Positions 1 to 8,585 are shown, counted from the stretch's first letter. The stretch: DNA of 64,000 bases from Chryseobacterium cheonjiense (GCF_012927265.1 NZ_JABBGF010000001.1:124001-188000), one strand, 5' to 3'. Numbers and translations: made by a program. The notes: generated from the letters alone by a model not told the origin.

Positions 1-991
1 AAAATTAGACCGGTATGCGGCATTCATTAAATTCATGGAGCAGGCTTTTGAGTGGGAAATTATGAGCTATTATTTCTATCCGTACTATTGGGGAGAAAGA
101 AAATCGTGGGCAGACCTGTATCAGTTTGATGATAACGATCCTGTATTCAGATCCTTTATGCAGTCGGGAATGGCGAGGGTAATCGTTACCGTTCGCCCGG
201 GATTTGAAGAAGCAGTAAGGCATTTCTTAGCTACCGGACAGATCTGGAATGGCGGTGAGGTTCCGGTAATTGATGATCCGTTGTTCTTATCGATTGTAGA
301 TGAGATGCGTTCACCAAAAGCAACCAAAGAAGGCGAACCGTGGAGAGAAAAAATTCCGACTTCCCTTACGATCCTTCAGGCAGATTCTATCGGTTTGAGA
401 GTAGAAAAAGCATTGCCGTGCAACTGTGAACCCGGAGTAAAATTCGATGACAACTTGGGCGAAATGTGCGGAAGCAATTTTGAACTGAATACCAATCAGA
501 TTGGCCAGTCTAATGATAAGTGGATGGAAATTAGTTTTAGTGGGTTGGATACTAATCTTCGTTTCATTGGACTTATGGATGAACAGCAATGCTTTCCCAG
601 AGTTTATGAATGCTTAGGCAATATCATTACCATTGACAGAGATGCGTCATGGAAACCAAATGATTCCGTAATTAAAATACATAAAGTATTAGCGGATGAG
701 GTTTCCTCCATTGAGGGAGTAGAAGCTTATGTGTTGGGAGATGATGGGATTACTTTCAAGATCAATGTAAGTAAGATCAAAAGCTTTACATTCACAAAGC
801 CAGGAGGAGATGATTTTGTAGGAGGACACGATTTATTGAAGTTCTCTGTTGATCTGGAAAATTCGACCTTAAAGATTGCTTCTCCGGAATACAATAAATA
901 CGGTTATGAAAGAATCCTGGATAAAGATGGACAAATCATTCCACAAGCCGAGTATCTTGATAAAGTTCCTCTAAGTAAATTTCTGGTATAA
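1..991 (+). CDS. C-terminal part of a large conserved protein (5' end outside window)
   Basis: The reading frame is open from base 2, ahead of the first ATG at 35, so this is the tail of a longer gene and ATG 35 is not a convincing start. About 329 residues are visible. The first third is rich in aromatic residues (FEWEIMSYYFYPYYWG), followed by a VRPGFEEAV segment and a VPTSL-like piece (IPTSLTILQ). From memory, similar segments occur near the C-terminus of very large bacterial proteins, some encoded near contractile injection systems; I cannot confirm this. The last 180 residues look like a separate beta-rich domain. The gene ends 24 bp before the nucleotidyltransferase gene, so it probably shares a transcript with the toxin genes that follow and could be a structural or loading partner. 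Function unknown. Confidence 0.75.
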   Translation, partial: KLDRYAAFIKFMEQAFEWEIMSYYFYPYYWGERKSWADLYQFDDNDPVFRSFMQSGMARVIVTVRPGFEEAVRHFLATGQIWNGGEVPVIDDPLFLSIVDEMRSPKATKEGEPWREKIPTSLTILQADSIGLRVEKALPCNCEPGVKFDDNLGEMCGSNFELNTNQIGQSNDKWMEISFSGLDTNLRFIGLMDEQQCFPRVYECLGNIITIDRDASWKPNDSVIKIHKVLADEVSSIEGVEAYVLGDDGITFKINVSKIKSFTFTKPGGDDFVGGHDLLKFSVDLENSTLKIASPEYNKYGYERILDKDGQIIPQAEYLDKVPLSKFLV

Positions 992-1015
992 TCTGATCAT
1001 TTAAAAAATAGAACA

Positions 1016-1384
1016 ATGAGTCAGGTAAAAACCGGGGCTATCTGGCAGCACGAAAAAGTGCTGCCTTATATCCTCACAAGTCTTAAAGACAAGATTGCGG
1101 AGATTACTCCTGTTGAAAAGATTTTCCTTTTCGGGAGCAGGGGCAGATTGCCTTTTGAAAGCTGGAACGAGCTGCAAGGAAAAGACTGGGATGTTTTGGT
1201 ACAGGCAGGCTGCAAGCTCAAGAATGCCCACGTTTTGGTGGAACGGGGTTACCATCTTGATCTATTGGTTATGAGCAGGGAACAAACCGAAAAATTCATC
1301 GGGAATATGAAAACCAAACAGCTTTTTCCAGTAAATGAATTGGAATTTTTAATCGCTAAACACACAAATGATGGAAAATTTTGA
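1016..1384 (+). CDS. Small nucleotidyltransferase-domain protein
   Basis: The 122-residue protein has a minimal nucleotidyltransferase fold signature: FLFGSRGR near residue 40 (the GSxxR glycine-serine motif) and KDWDVLV near residue 62, where the DxD-type metal site is expected, then a YHLDLLVMS strand. No substrate-recognition domain is present, so it resembles MNT-type or other minimal nucleotidyltransferases. Its end overlaps the start of the downstream toxin gene by 17 bp, suggesting translational coupling. A second, broken copy of its C-terminus, followed by the same toxin start, lies at about 4504-4700, so the nucleotidyltransferase and toxin were duplicated as a unit. A role in modifying or controlling the toxin is inference only. 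Confidence 0.75.
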   Translation: MSQVKTGAIWQHEKVLPYILTSLKDKIAEITPVEKIFLFGSRGRLPFESWNELQGKDWDVLVQAGCKLKNAHVLVERGYHLDLLVMSREQTEKFIGNMKTKQLFPVNELEFLIAKHTNDGKF

Positions 1385-1619
1385 CGACGAGTTCGGAGAT
1401 TTATCCGGATACAAAATACTTTCTTTTGAAGAAGTAACCCAGGGATTTGATGGAAATAAAAATCCGTTGAAGGGAATTGTAAATAAATCTTTTGAGGAAA
1501 TATCAGCTTTTAAAGAAAGTCCTTTTGGACAGTTTTGGGAAAAAAAGAATTCCTGTTTATGCAGAATTGACTTATGGTCCAGGACTCGCTTTAGGTCAGG
1601 ATCCATTCAGGATTTTTGA
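1368..1619 (+). pseudogene. N-terminal piece of zincin toxin 1, separated by a frameshift
   Basis: Starts with two adjacent ATGs overlapping the end of the nucleotidyltransferase gene. The frame reads sensibly to FGQFWEKK at about 1545, then becomes implausible. In the frame one base away the protein continues as KKRIPVYAELTYGPG. The switch falls in a run of seven A at about 1540-1546; six A would join the two frames. The natural protein would therefore begin here and run on to 3543. Either the gene is disrupted, the tract is phase-variable, or the run length is an assembly error. Confidence 0.6.
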
Positions 1620-3543
1620 TTTATCCAAAAAGCTGAAAAATTCCCAAGCAAGATTATACGCATCATTACAATCTGAAAACTGGGATGATATCCATTTTAA
1701 AGTATTTGCAAATCCGGATGGTGAGGCCATATTAAAACAATATGCAGATTCGCAATACCAACCCACAGAAAATGAGGTGCTGTTCTTTATAGAAACCGAT
1801 GACGGAAAATTTGATTTCGGGAAAATTGTAAGGGTTAAGCTTGGGAAAAAAGCCATTGAAAAAATGCGTTTTCAGTTTCCTTATCTTGGAGAAACCGATG
1901 AAGAAGAACTCGCCGAAGAATTCCTTAAAAGGCCGTTTCAAATAAAAAACAATGCAAATTATAATTTTATTCAGGCAGGTAAAGAAGCAAAATTGGCCAC
2001 AGATGAATTAAAAGACCTTTTGATAAAAGCCATAAAGTATGACTTTGAACAGAGAAAATTTGATGATATGTCCTGGTTTATGCTGTTTCTGCAGGGTGAA
2101 GACTATATTGGCCTCAATACTCCTAAAAATCTTATGAAGATTTCCTATTGGATCCGGAGTAAAAAATACGAAGATGAAAAATACTGGAATGCCGAAATAG
2201 ATAAAGGTTTTACGCCGGCATTTTTACCGGATATTACCGTGCCTCAAAATAGGACTAACATAAAGGAAGCCATTAAAAATTCTTTTAGGGAAAAGATTGA
2301 AAATATCACCCGGTATGATAAAGAAGATGTTATTGTAGAAAAGGTGTACAAAGAAATTCTAAATACCATTTTATTATATTTGTTTGATGCGTTTTCTTCT
2401 GTTTTGGATGAAGGTTTCAAGAGGTTCGATGATATACTTCCGGAGGGAGAACTGCTTAGCGAGATATACAATCTCAATGCTTTTCTGGTAGGTATTTGGA
2501 ATGGCTGTCTGGAGTTTGTTGCTGGTATCGTAGATTTAATAGCCCTGGTTATGCTAATTGCAAAGAACGGGATAGGTTATACCCTTACCGATACTTTGGG
2601 AGAAGCACTGGAAAATCTGCTGAATGATTTGGTTTTTAATTGTGAAGATTTTGTTCGAAAGCTTTGGAAAAAATTCGTTACAGCAATTGCAGAATTTCCG
2701 GACTGGTTTATGAAATACGGAACCAATTCCTATTACTGGTATAAAAACCTGGGAGAGCTGGTGCCGGATATTCTTACTATTTTGATACCGGCATTAAAGG
2801 CTGGAAGAGCGGCAAAAGTGGCTGAATCAGGAAAAATAGCTACTACAGTAGCCAAGGAAGCCACGGAAGAAGTGTCCGAAAAAGTAATGAAAGAATCTGC
2901 AGAAGAACTTTCTGAAAAGCTGGAACAGAAAACCGCCCAACAACAAGCCAAAGAAGCCTTTGATAATGCAGAAAAAGAACTGGAAGATAGGATACCGGAG
3001 ATTAAAGCAAATAAAAAGCGAATAAAGCAGCATGAAGATTTCATGAAAAAATGGAAGGACAAATCAATAAAAGCTCTTACCACAACTGAAATTGCCAATG
3101 CTTTAAAAGGATTTACTGAACAAGGTAATAAAATTGCTAAGATGATTGAGGAAGAAAAAATATTTATCCATATTTTAGAAGACGACGATTTTATTAAAAT
3201 GTGCATGAATGATTATGGAGATACTTTAAAACAAGCCAGAAATACACATGCTTTTGCGGATGGAACAGATATGTATTTCAGGGCTTCCCGAAAACCAGAA
3301 GTTTTTTTAAGCGAACTGATTCACGAAGGAACCCATGCTAAAGAAATGCATGAAATTATAGAATTGATTAAAAAAGGAAAAACTGAAACAGAAATCAGAA
3401 AAATCATGGGAAATAATTGGTCTTCTGAAAAAAGGGCTTTCTTTCATGAAAGATCATGGCAAGAAGCTACAGGAATGAAAAAAGATTTTCAAACCATAGA
3501 AGAAATGTTGGAGAATATTTTTATAAGTTATGATGAATACTAA
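1492..3543 (+). CDS. Polymorphic toxin with C-terminal HExxH zincin domain (main part)
   Basis: 683 residues as read from an internal ATG; the true N-terminus probably lies in the overlapping frame from 1368. Residues 1-250 are soluble and acidic. Residues about 260-430 hold the scaffold: NAFLVGIWNGC followed by hydrophobic stretches (LIALVMLIAKNGIGY and LVPDILTILIPALKAG) that could be membrane-active. A lysine/glutamate-rich coiled-coil linker (about 435-530) joins this to the toxin tip. The tip carries IHEGTHAKEMHE with HEGTH at about 611-615, a zincin metal site with catalytic Glu. Immediately downstream is a candidate immunity gene. The layout (conserved scaffold, variable tip, small next gene) fits polymorphic toxins. 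The target substrate is unknown. Confidence 0.75.
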   Translation: MRKYQLLKKVLLDSFGKKRIPVYAELTYGPGLALGQDPFRIFDLSKKLKNSQARLYASLQSENWDDIHFKVFANPDGEAILKQYADSQYQPTENEVLFFIETDDGKFDFGKIVRVKLGKKAIEKMRFQFPYLGETDEEELAEEFLKRPFQIKNNANYNFIQAGKEAKLATDELKDLLIKAIKYDFEQRKFDDMSWFMLFLQGEDYIGLNTPKNLMKISYWIRSKKYEDEKYWNAEIDKGFTPAFLPDITVPQNRTNIKEAIKNSFREKIENITRYDKEDVIVEKVYKEILNTILLYLFDAFSSVLDEGFKRFDDILPEGELLSEIYNLNAFLVGIWNGCLEFVAGIVDLIALVMLIAKNGIGYTLTDTLGEALENLLNDLVFNCEDFVRKLWKKFVTAIAEFPDWFMKYGTNSYYWYKNLGELVPDILTILIPALKAGRAAKVAESGKIATTVAKEATEEVSEKVMKESAEELSEKLEQKTAQQQAKEAFDNAEKELEDRIPEIKANKKRIKQHEDFMKKWKDKSIKALTTTEIANALKGFTEQGNKIAKMIEEEKIFIHILEDDDFIKMCMNDYGDTLKQARNTHAFADGTDMYFRASRKPEVFLSELIHEGTHAKEMHEIIELIKKGKTETEIRKIMGNNWSSEKRAFFHERSWQEATGMKKDFQTIEEMLENIFISYDEY

Positions 3544-3555
3544 ATTTTATAGAAA

Positions 3556-3951
3556 ATGAAAACAATAATAAAGACTTTATTAATAGAATTAACATTAAAT
3601 GGTAAAAAACCCTTTAAGTATGAAATATTGGCAAAAGCCGACGAAAAATTAGGCATAAATGATTCAGCAGCTCTTACAAACTTACTCATGCAATGGCATA
3701 AAAAAATAAAAAGAGGATTTCCTTTTGGGAAATATCAGAATGATTATCTTGATCTTTCGGAGTTTGAAGTGTTAATTACAAAATACGAAATTTTATTTGA
3801 AAACTGTCCACATCTTTCAGAATTATATGAACTTAAAGAAGATAGAATTTATTTTAATGATACTTTAACTCCTGACGAAAAGCAGGAAATACTAGATTAT
3901 GTAGATGAAAACTATAAAATCTTAAGACATAGTTACGGTAGAAAGCCATAA
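3556..3951 (+). CDS. Candidate immunity protein for zincin toxin 1
   Basis: A 131-residue, cytoplasmic, mildly acidic protein with no signal peptide or membrane segment, starting 12 bp after the toxin stop. It is not recognisably like any other gene in the window. It is proposed as immunity only from its position, small size and lack of secretion signal; no known immunity motif was recognised. Confidence 0.6.
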   Translation: MKTIIKTLLIELTLNGKKPFKYEILAKADEKLGINDSAALTNLLMQWHKKIKRGFPFGKYQNDYLDLSEFEVLITKYEILFENCPHLSELYELKEDRIYFNDTLTPDEKQEILDYVDENYKILRHSYGRKP

Positions 3952-4092
3952 CAATATGAGCTGTTTTCAAAACTAATGAAGCGGACTTTTTCATTAACGT
4001 GATTAAAATCTTTCTAATTTTAGAATTAATGTTTATGTGTTCTAATTCTATTTTATTAGTTGTAATTGATGTTTGTAATTATTTAATGATGT

Positions 4093-4407
4093 TCTGCAGA
4101 AGAACTTTCTGAAAAGCTGGAACAGAAAACCGAGCAAAAGGAAGCCAAAGAAGCCTTTGATAATGCAGAAAAAGAACTGGAAGACAGGATACCGGAGACT
4201 AAAGAGATTGATGAGGTAAGGATTGAAAATAACACAAAACCAAGTAAAGTTAGGAGTGCTTCTACTAAACCTAAAGGAACTGTTACCAAGATACCGCAGG
4301 TTTCGGATGATGTAACTATGATTTCTTTGGAATTAGAAAATGAAGCAGCAGAAATTTTAGCAAAAAAACGTAATAGTAAAAGCGATTTTTATAATGGCTT
4401 AGATTAA
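4093..4407 (+). pseudogene. Orphan C-terminal cassette: scaffold linker joined to a truncated CdiA-type tRNase start
   Basis: The first 34 codons (SAEELSEKLEQKT to EDRIPE) are nearly identical to the linker of zincin toxin 1 at 2896-3000, then the sequence diverges. The new tip contains ISLELENEAAEILAKK, which resembles the opening helix of BECR-fold CdiA-CT tRNases (typically ENEAAxxLAxxGYxVEQNP). The frame ends soon afterwards, so the catalytic part is missing. No start codon and no immunity gene follow; a terminator hairpin does. Read as a displaced, partly deleted toxin cassette. The junction is seen directly; the CdiA assignment is from motif memory. Confidence 0.55.
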
Positions 4408-4413
4408 TTTATA

Positions 4414-4444
4414 ATGGCAGCTTCTTCAAGTTGCCGTTATTTTA
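4414..4444 (+). terminator. Rho-independent terminator after the orphan cassette
   Basis: An 11-bp stem (AATGGCAGCTT with AAGTTGCCGTT, including GU pairs), loop TTCTTC region, followed by ATTTT. It sits just after the orphan cassette stop at 4407. Confidence 0.6.
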
Positions 4445-4458
4445 ACCTAAGTAATTTC

Positions 4459-4720
4459 ATAGAAATCTGCAAAGGAACTTTCTGAAAATCTAGAACAGAA
4501 AACTACAAGGAACAAACCGAAAAATTCATCGGAAATATGAAAACCAAACAACTTTTTCCCGTAAATGAATTGGAATTTTTAATCGCTAAACACAAGTGAT
4601 GGAAAAATTTTGATGACGAGTTCGGAGATTTATCAGGATGCAAAATACTTTCTTTTAAGGAAGTAACTCAGGGATTTGAAGGAAACAAAAACCTTTGCAT
4701 GGAAATTCAAAAGCCAAACC
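4459..4720 (+). pseudogene. Mosaic relic: toxin linker, nucleotidyltransferase end and toxin start
   Basis: About 4470-4503 is a decayed copy of the ELSEKLEQKT linker. It runs directly into a copy of nucleotidyltransferase codons matching 1282-1384 (EQTEKFIGNMKTKQLFP and on), then into a copy of the toxin N-terminus matching 1368-1460, frameshifted by an extra A after ATGGAAAA. The relic stops against the convergent MBL gene. It shows that nucleotidyltransferase plus toxin start was duplicated together and later cut down. Confidence 0.65.
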
Positions 4721-4725
4721 CAATC

Positions 4726-5364
4726 TTACTTAAAAAACGGATTATACGCCTTCTCAAACCCAATACTCGTTGGATTTCCATGGCCGGATAAAACCTTGGT
4801 TTCCGGGTCGAGGATAAAAAGTTTGGTTCTGATTCCTTCAATCAGCTGCTCGTAATCCCCTTTAAAAAGATCGGTTCGGCCGATGCTTCCTTCAAAAAGA
4901 ACGTCTCCGGAAATCATGAATTTTTGCGCCTCGTTATGGTAGACCACACTTCCCGGAGAATGGCCCGGAACATGGTAAATTTTTAATCTTTCACCATCCA
5001 GCTCCAGCTCCTCATTTTCACTGACATATCGAATATCGGCGTGAATATGCTCAAGCTCCATCCCAAAACGCATTCCGCTGATTTGGAACATATCAAGCAC
5101 TTCTTTATCATCCTTATGCATAAAAACAGGTACTTTAAAAGTATCGGAAGCCCATTGAAGTCCTAAGATATGATCAATATGAGCATGCGTTAAAAGGATT
5201 TTTTCAATGTTCAATTCATTTTCCCTGATGAAATTTTCTATGGATTTGGTTTCCGAATCACTCATATTTCCCGGATCGATCAGCCATGCATTTTTATGTT
5301 CATTATAAACAATATAAGTATTCTCACTGGCAAAATTGAATACGAAACCCTGTATCTGGAGCAT
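4726..5364 (-). CDS. MBL-fold hydrolase, glyoxalase II-like
   Basis: 212 residues with the full metallo-beta-lactamase-fold signature: THAHIDH at about residue 59-65 (HxHxDH metal motif), GHSPGSVVY, the aspartate in GDVLFEGSIGR that bridges the two metals, and a C-terminal SGHGNPTSIGFEK. The length and pattern match the short glyoxalase II-like or YcbL-like hydrolases. No signal peptide, so cytoplasmic. The likely role is hydrolysis of a thioester such as a glutathione or other thiol adduct, but substrate is not predictable. It is transcribed alone, divergent from the plug gene. Confidence 0.88.
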   Translation of the reverse strand: MLQIQGFVFNFASENTYIVYNEHKNAWLIDPGNMSDSETKSIENFIRENELNIEKILLTHAHIDHILGLQWASDTFKVPVFMHKDDKEVLDMFQISGMRFGMELEHIHADIRYVSENEELELDGERLKIYHVPGHSPGSVVYHNEAQKFMISGDVLFEGSIGRTDLFKGDYEQLIEGIRTKLFILDPETKVLSGHGNPTSIGFEKAYNPFFK

Positions 5365-5506
5365 ATGATATTATTTTTTAAAAAAACAAATGTAGGCACA
5401 AAAATTTGGGTTTAAAATAATATAATCTAAATATTTCAAATTAAAATGTCATTAAAAGCCTTCTTGTCACTTCAAAAATCTCCTATTTTTCTTTATCTTC
5501 GTCATA

Positions 5507-6718
5507 ATGAAAACTTTGCAAATAATTTTACTTACCCTGAGCGGATTTGTTTTTGGACAGAATATCCAGAGCATTCAGCTGTTTAATCCCCAGACCAATG
5601 ATGAAACACCGGTTATTTACTTTAACCAGCAGTTGGTTTTAAGCTTTGATGACCTCTCCAACGCCAGCGAAATTTACAGATATACCATCAAACATTATAA
5701 CAGAAACTGGGAAGACGATAATCTCTTCTTTACCGAATATGCAACAGGCACTTTAAATGCTTTGTTGGATGGTTTTCAGTATTCTTTTAATACCCTTCAA
5801 TCGTACACGCATTACAAACTGAAATTTCCGAATGATAAAATGCAGCTTAAAATTTCAGGAAATTATGAAATCATCGTTTATAAAAACTCTGCTGACAAAC
5901 CTTTGTTCAAACGCAGGTTTTACCTTGTGGAAGATGCTGCAACATTAGCGCTGGGGGTTTCAAGATTTGCTGATGCAAGAAATCCCGATGCCAACCAAAG
6001 AGTAGAGGTGAAGGCGGTTTCCAAAGGCGGTGATCTCTCTTCCAACGTAAACTCAATGACGCTCAATGTCATGCAGAATAACAATCCCAATGTTACGGTA
6101 AATAATTTAAGACCAAGCGCGACACTCGGAAATCAATTGTTGTTTCAGCAGCTGTCTCTGGTCTTTCCCGGAAATAATGAATTTTATTATTTCGATAATA
6201 AAAACATGAATATGGCAGCAGATATGGTACGTGCCACAGAAGTAAAAGACGGAGTGAATAATACTTACCTTCATCCTGTCTGGGCTTTTCCGCTGAATTA
6301 CCAATATCAGCCTGATGTAAATGGTGCATGGTACTACAGGAGAAATGATCTGGGAAGAGAAAGGGATGCGGAAAGAGAAGCAGACTATTCCTGGGTGTAT
6401 TTTTCACTGGAGTCGGGTCCTGTGGATAAAGAAATTTATATATTGGGCGGTTTCAATGACTTCAAACCCAGTAAAGAAAACCAGATGCAATACGATGCTG
6501 AAAACAAAAAATATGTTGCCAGGATATATCTAAAACAAGGTTTCTACAACTATATTCTCGCTACAAAAAATCCTGGCGGCTCCATTAATTTTGGCGAGGT
6601 TAACGGTAACTTCTGGCAGACGGAAAACTTATATCAGGCATTTTTGTATTATGCACCGTTCGGAAGAAATTATGATGGTTTGATAGGCTATGGTGAATTC
6701 AGAACCCCGGTAAGATAA
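5507..6718 (+). CDS. Type IX secretion system plug protein (DUF5103)
   Basis: 403 residues with an N-terminal signal peptide (MKTLQIILLTLSGFVFGQ). The pattern TPVIYFNQQLVLSFDDL near the start, YTIKHYNRNW at about 60, and the C-terminal WQTENLYQAFLYYAPFGRNYDGLIGYG motif are typical of the DUF5103 family. In Flavobacterium johnsoniae this protein was seen as the periplasmic plug that closes the SprA translocon pore. It is consistent with the type IX sorting-domain protein encoded at 50.5-52.0 kb. The start is the ATG that gives an intact signal peptide. It appears monocistronic. Confidence 0.88.
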   Translation: MKTLQIILLTLSGFVFGQNIQSIQLFNPQTNDETPVIYFNQQLVLSFDDLSNASEIYRYTIKHYNRNWEDDNLFFTEYATGTLNALLDGFQYSFNTLQSYTHYKLKFPNDKMQLKISGNYEIIVYKNSADKPLFKRRFYLVEDAATLALGVSRFADARNPDANQRVEVKAVSKGGDLSSNVNSMTLNVMQNNNPNVTVNNLRPSATLGNQLLFQQLSLVFPGNNEFYYFDNKNMNMAADMVRATEVKDGVNNTYLHPVWAFPLNYQYQPDVNGAWYYRRNDLGRERDAEREADYSWVYFSLESGPVDKEIYILGGFNDFKPSKENQMQYDAENKKYVARIYLKQGFYNYILATKNPGGSINFGEVNGNFWQTENLYQAFLYYAPFGRNYDGLIGYGEFRTPVR

Positions 6719-6800
6719 TATTTTATCTAAATTTAATTTAAATATTAAAGCAGCCTAAAACGAAACCCTAAGGTTTTGATTTTTAGTTTATAATAAAAAC

Positions 6801-6829
6801 AAAAAACCTCACCGACAAATCGGCAAGGC
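6801..6829 (-). terminator. Terminator of the toxin-antitoxin pair
   Basis: On the minus strand a 9-bp stem (CCTTGCCGA with TCGGTGAGG, two GU pairs) with loop TTTG, followed by TTTTTTGTTTTT. Confidence 0.7.
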
Positions 6830-6858
6830 TTAAATATAATAATAGTCTGGAAATCAGT

Positions 6859-7107
6859 TTAATTTTTAAATATAGCTGTTATAAAAAGCGTTTCCTCATT
6901 TTCAAAAACATAATGAATATTCGCCGGGAAATTTTCCATAGCGTACACATTGATTCCTGAAGGTTTCCCGGGATGCTCTGCTATACCGTTGATAGAGGTT
7001 TTGAGACTTTCCAGAAAATCGATTCCTTTTTGTTTGTTTTCTGCGCCAAAAACCCGCATCAAAAGCCTTATGTCATTTTTTGCAATAGAAGAAAGGAGAA
7101 CTTTCAT
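6859..7107 (-). CDS. ParE/RelE-like toxin of a type II TA pair
   Basis: Compact 82-residue basic protein beginning MKVLLSSIAKND, with a helix pair, then INVYAMENFPANIHYVFE and a final FITAIFKN strand. This strand order is that of the ParE/RelE fold (C-terminal I-x-A-I-x-x). I chose the ATG at 7107 because it overlaps the stop of the upstream gene as TAATG, the usual coupling for such pairs; an ATG three codons upstream is possible. The likely target is gyrase or ribosome-bound mRNA, which cannot be told apart by eye. Confidence 0.7.
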   Translation of the reverse strand: MKVLLSSIAKNDIRLLMRVFGAENKQKGIDFLESLKTSINGIAEHPGKPSGINVYAMENFPANIHYVFENEETLFITAIFKN

Positions 7108-7337
7108 TATGCACAATACTTTTTCAGCTCCGAAATATTTTCATAAAAATCCAGTTTGGTAGAAGGGTTTTCATTATGAAACCGGATCCTATATAAAATT
7201 TCATCCATATAGAATGGTGAAATCGAAGAAGTATTTCTTTCTTCAAAGCTTTCCATCATTTTTGCAAAAGCTTCTAAAGCATCAGGACCAAAGTTTTCAA
7301 TCTTTCTTTTTAAAATTTCTGCAGTTGGGCTCATCAT
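7107..7337 (-). CDS. Antitoxin partner of the ParE/RelE-like protein
   Basis: 76 residues, acidic overall, mostly helical, no membrane segment. It lies directly upstream of the toxin, and its stop codon overlaps the toxin start (TAATG). This order, antitoxin then toxin, is the common one. I do not see a clear ribbon-helix-helix or Phd motif, so the family is unassigned. Two adjacent ATGs can start it. Confidence 0.6.
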   Translation of the reverse strand: MMSPTAEILKRKIENFGPDALEAFAKMMESFEERNTSSISPFYMDEILYRIRFHNENPSTKLDFYENISELKKYCA

Positions 7338-7506
7338 TTTTTAATTTTAAGGGTGATGATATTGTTTGATGGGGTAAAGGTAATAAAAATATATAAAATT
7401 TGTAATATAAATAATAAATATTAGGGGGTATGTTTTAAAAATTCATGTTTTTTAAAATTTAATGTGTAAAAATTGAGGGGGTAAAATGGATTTTATTATA
7501 AAAAAA

Positions 7507-7530
7507 AGAGCCTCCGATTTCGAAGGCTTA
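7507..7530 (-). terminator. Terminator of hemH
   Basis: On the minus strand AAGCCTTCG-AAAT-CGGAGGCT forms an imperfect hairpin followed by CTTTTTTT, just downstream of the hemH stop. Confidence 0.7.
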
Positions 7531-7538
7531 TTGCTAAA

Positions 7539-8585
7539 TTAAACTAAATAAAATTCATTGAGTTTTTCCTCACATAATGTTTTTACGACTTCAATCCATC
7601 GGTCTTCGTCATTCAAACAGGGAATGTAGTGGAAGTTTTCGCCACCGGCATCGGTAAACTGGTGCTTTCCTTCAACCGAAATTTCTTCCAGTGTTTCCAG
7701 GCAGTCAGATACAAAGGCAGGACAAACCACTGCAAGATTTTTAATTCCTCTCTTAGGAATGGTTTCAAACGTTTCATCCGTATAAGGCTCAATCCATTTG
7801 TCTTTCCCAAGCCTGGACTGGAAAGAGACAATGACCTTTTCCTTCGGCAGATTTAGTTTTTCAATGACAGTTTCTGTTGTTTTAAAACACTGGTGGCGAT
7901 AGCAGAACTGATGACTGGGATTATTCTCCCTGCTACAGCAGTCGTTGAGGTTGCAGGTTTTGGTAGGATCTGTTTTAAAAATATGTCTCTCCGGAACGCC
8001 GTGATAAGAAAACTGCAGCGCGTCGAAATTTTCGGGAAGCTTTTCACGGATGCTTTCTGCAAGGCAGTTGATGTAAATTTCACGATTGTAAAACGGTTGG
8101 ATATAATTGATTTTCACCTCCGGAAACTTCTGCTTTCTTACTTCTTCAGCTTTTTCGATCACTGTTTCCGTTGTGCTCATGGCATATTGCGGATACAGCG
8201 GAAAAAGAACAATTTCAGTAACACCTTTTTCAACAAGGCTTCGGATTCCAGTTTCTATGCTTGGCTCGGCATACCTCATCCCGATTTCCACGGGCACATC
8301 TACCAGTTTCTGTAATTTCTTCCGGATTTTTTCAGTAATAACGATCAAAGGAGAGCCTTCATCCGTCCAGACGGTTTTATACGCTTCGGCAGACTTCGGA
8401 GGGCGTGTTTTCAGGATAATTCCCTGCACAAGAAGTGCACGGAAAATCCATCTGTAATCAATTACCCTTTCGTCCATCAGGAACTCGTCAAGATATTCCT
8501 TTACATCCTTTACATCTGTAGATCTTGGCGAACCGAGATTTACCAATAAAATTCCTTTTTTTGAGTTGGAAGATTCTTTCTGCAA
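7539..8585 (-). CDS. hemH: Ferrochelatase
   Basis: 348 residues; inserts ferrous iron into protoporphyrin IX in the last step of protoheme synthesis. Family landmarks: GILLVNLGSP near the N-terminus, the catalytic histidine in FSYHGVPERH, FQSRLGKDKWIEPYT, and the glutamate in CLETLEEI. A cysteine-rich stretch follows the catalytic histidine (KTCNLNDCC to CYRHQC, six Cys within about 25 residues); it could be a lineage insertion or an iron-sulfur site, which the sequence alone does not settle. It has its own terminator downstream; the Nfu gene lies 58 bp upstream on the same strand. Confidence 0.95.
   Translation of the reverse strand: MQKESSNSKKGILLVNLGSPRSTDVKDVKEYLDEFLMDERVIDYRWIFRALLVQGIILKTRPPKSAEAYKTVWTDEGSPLIVITEKIRKKLQKLVDVPVEIGMRYAEPSIETGIRSLVEKGVTEIVLFPLYPQYAMSTTETVIEKAEEVRKQKFPEVKINYIQPFYNREIYINCLAESIREKLPENFDALQFSYHGVPERHIFKTDPTKTCNLNDCCSRENNPSHQFCYRHQCFKTTETVIEKLNLPKEKVIVSFQSRLGKDKWIEPYTDETFETIPKRGIKNLAVVCPAFVSDCLETLEEISVEGKHQFTDAGGENFHYIPCLNDEDRWIEVVKTLCEEKLNEFYLV

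Noticed and set aside
2733..3206. Long open frame opposite zincin toxin 1 (157 codons)
   Set aside because: Ser/Phe/Ile-rich shadow of the Lys/Glu-rich linker on the plus strand; no start context and no domain.
7893..8457. Overlapping plus-strand frames opposite hemH
   Set aside because: hemH is intact with all catalytic residues; the frames are shadows of it.
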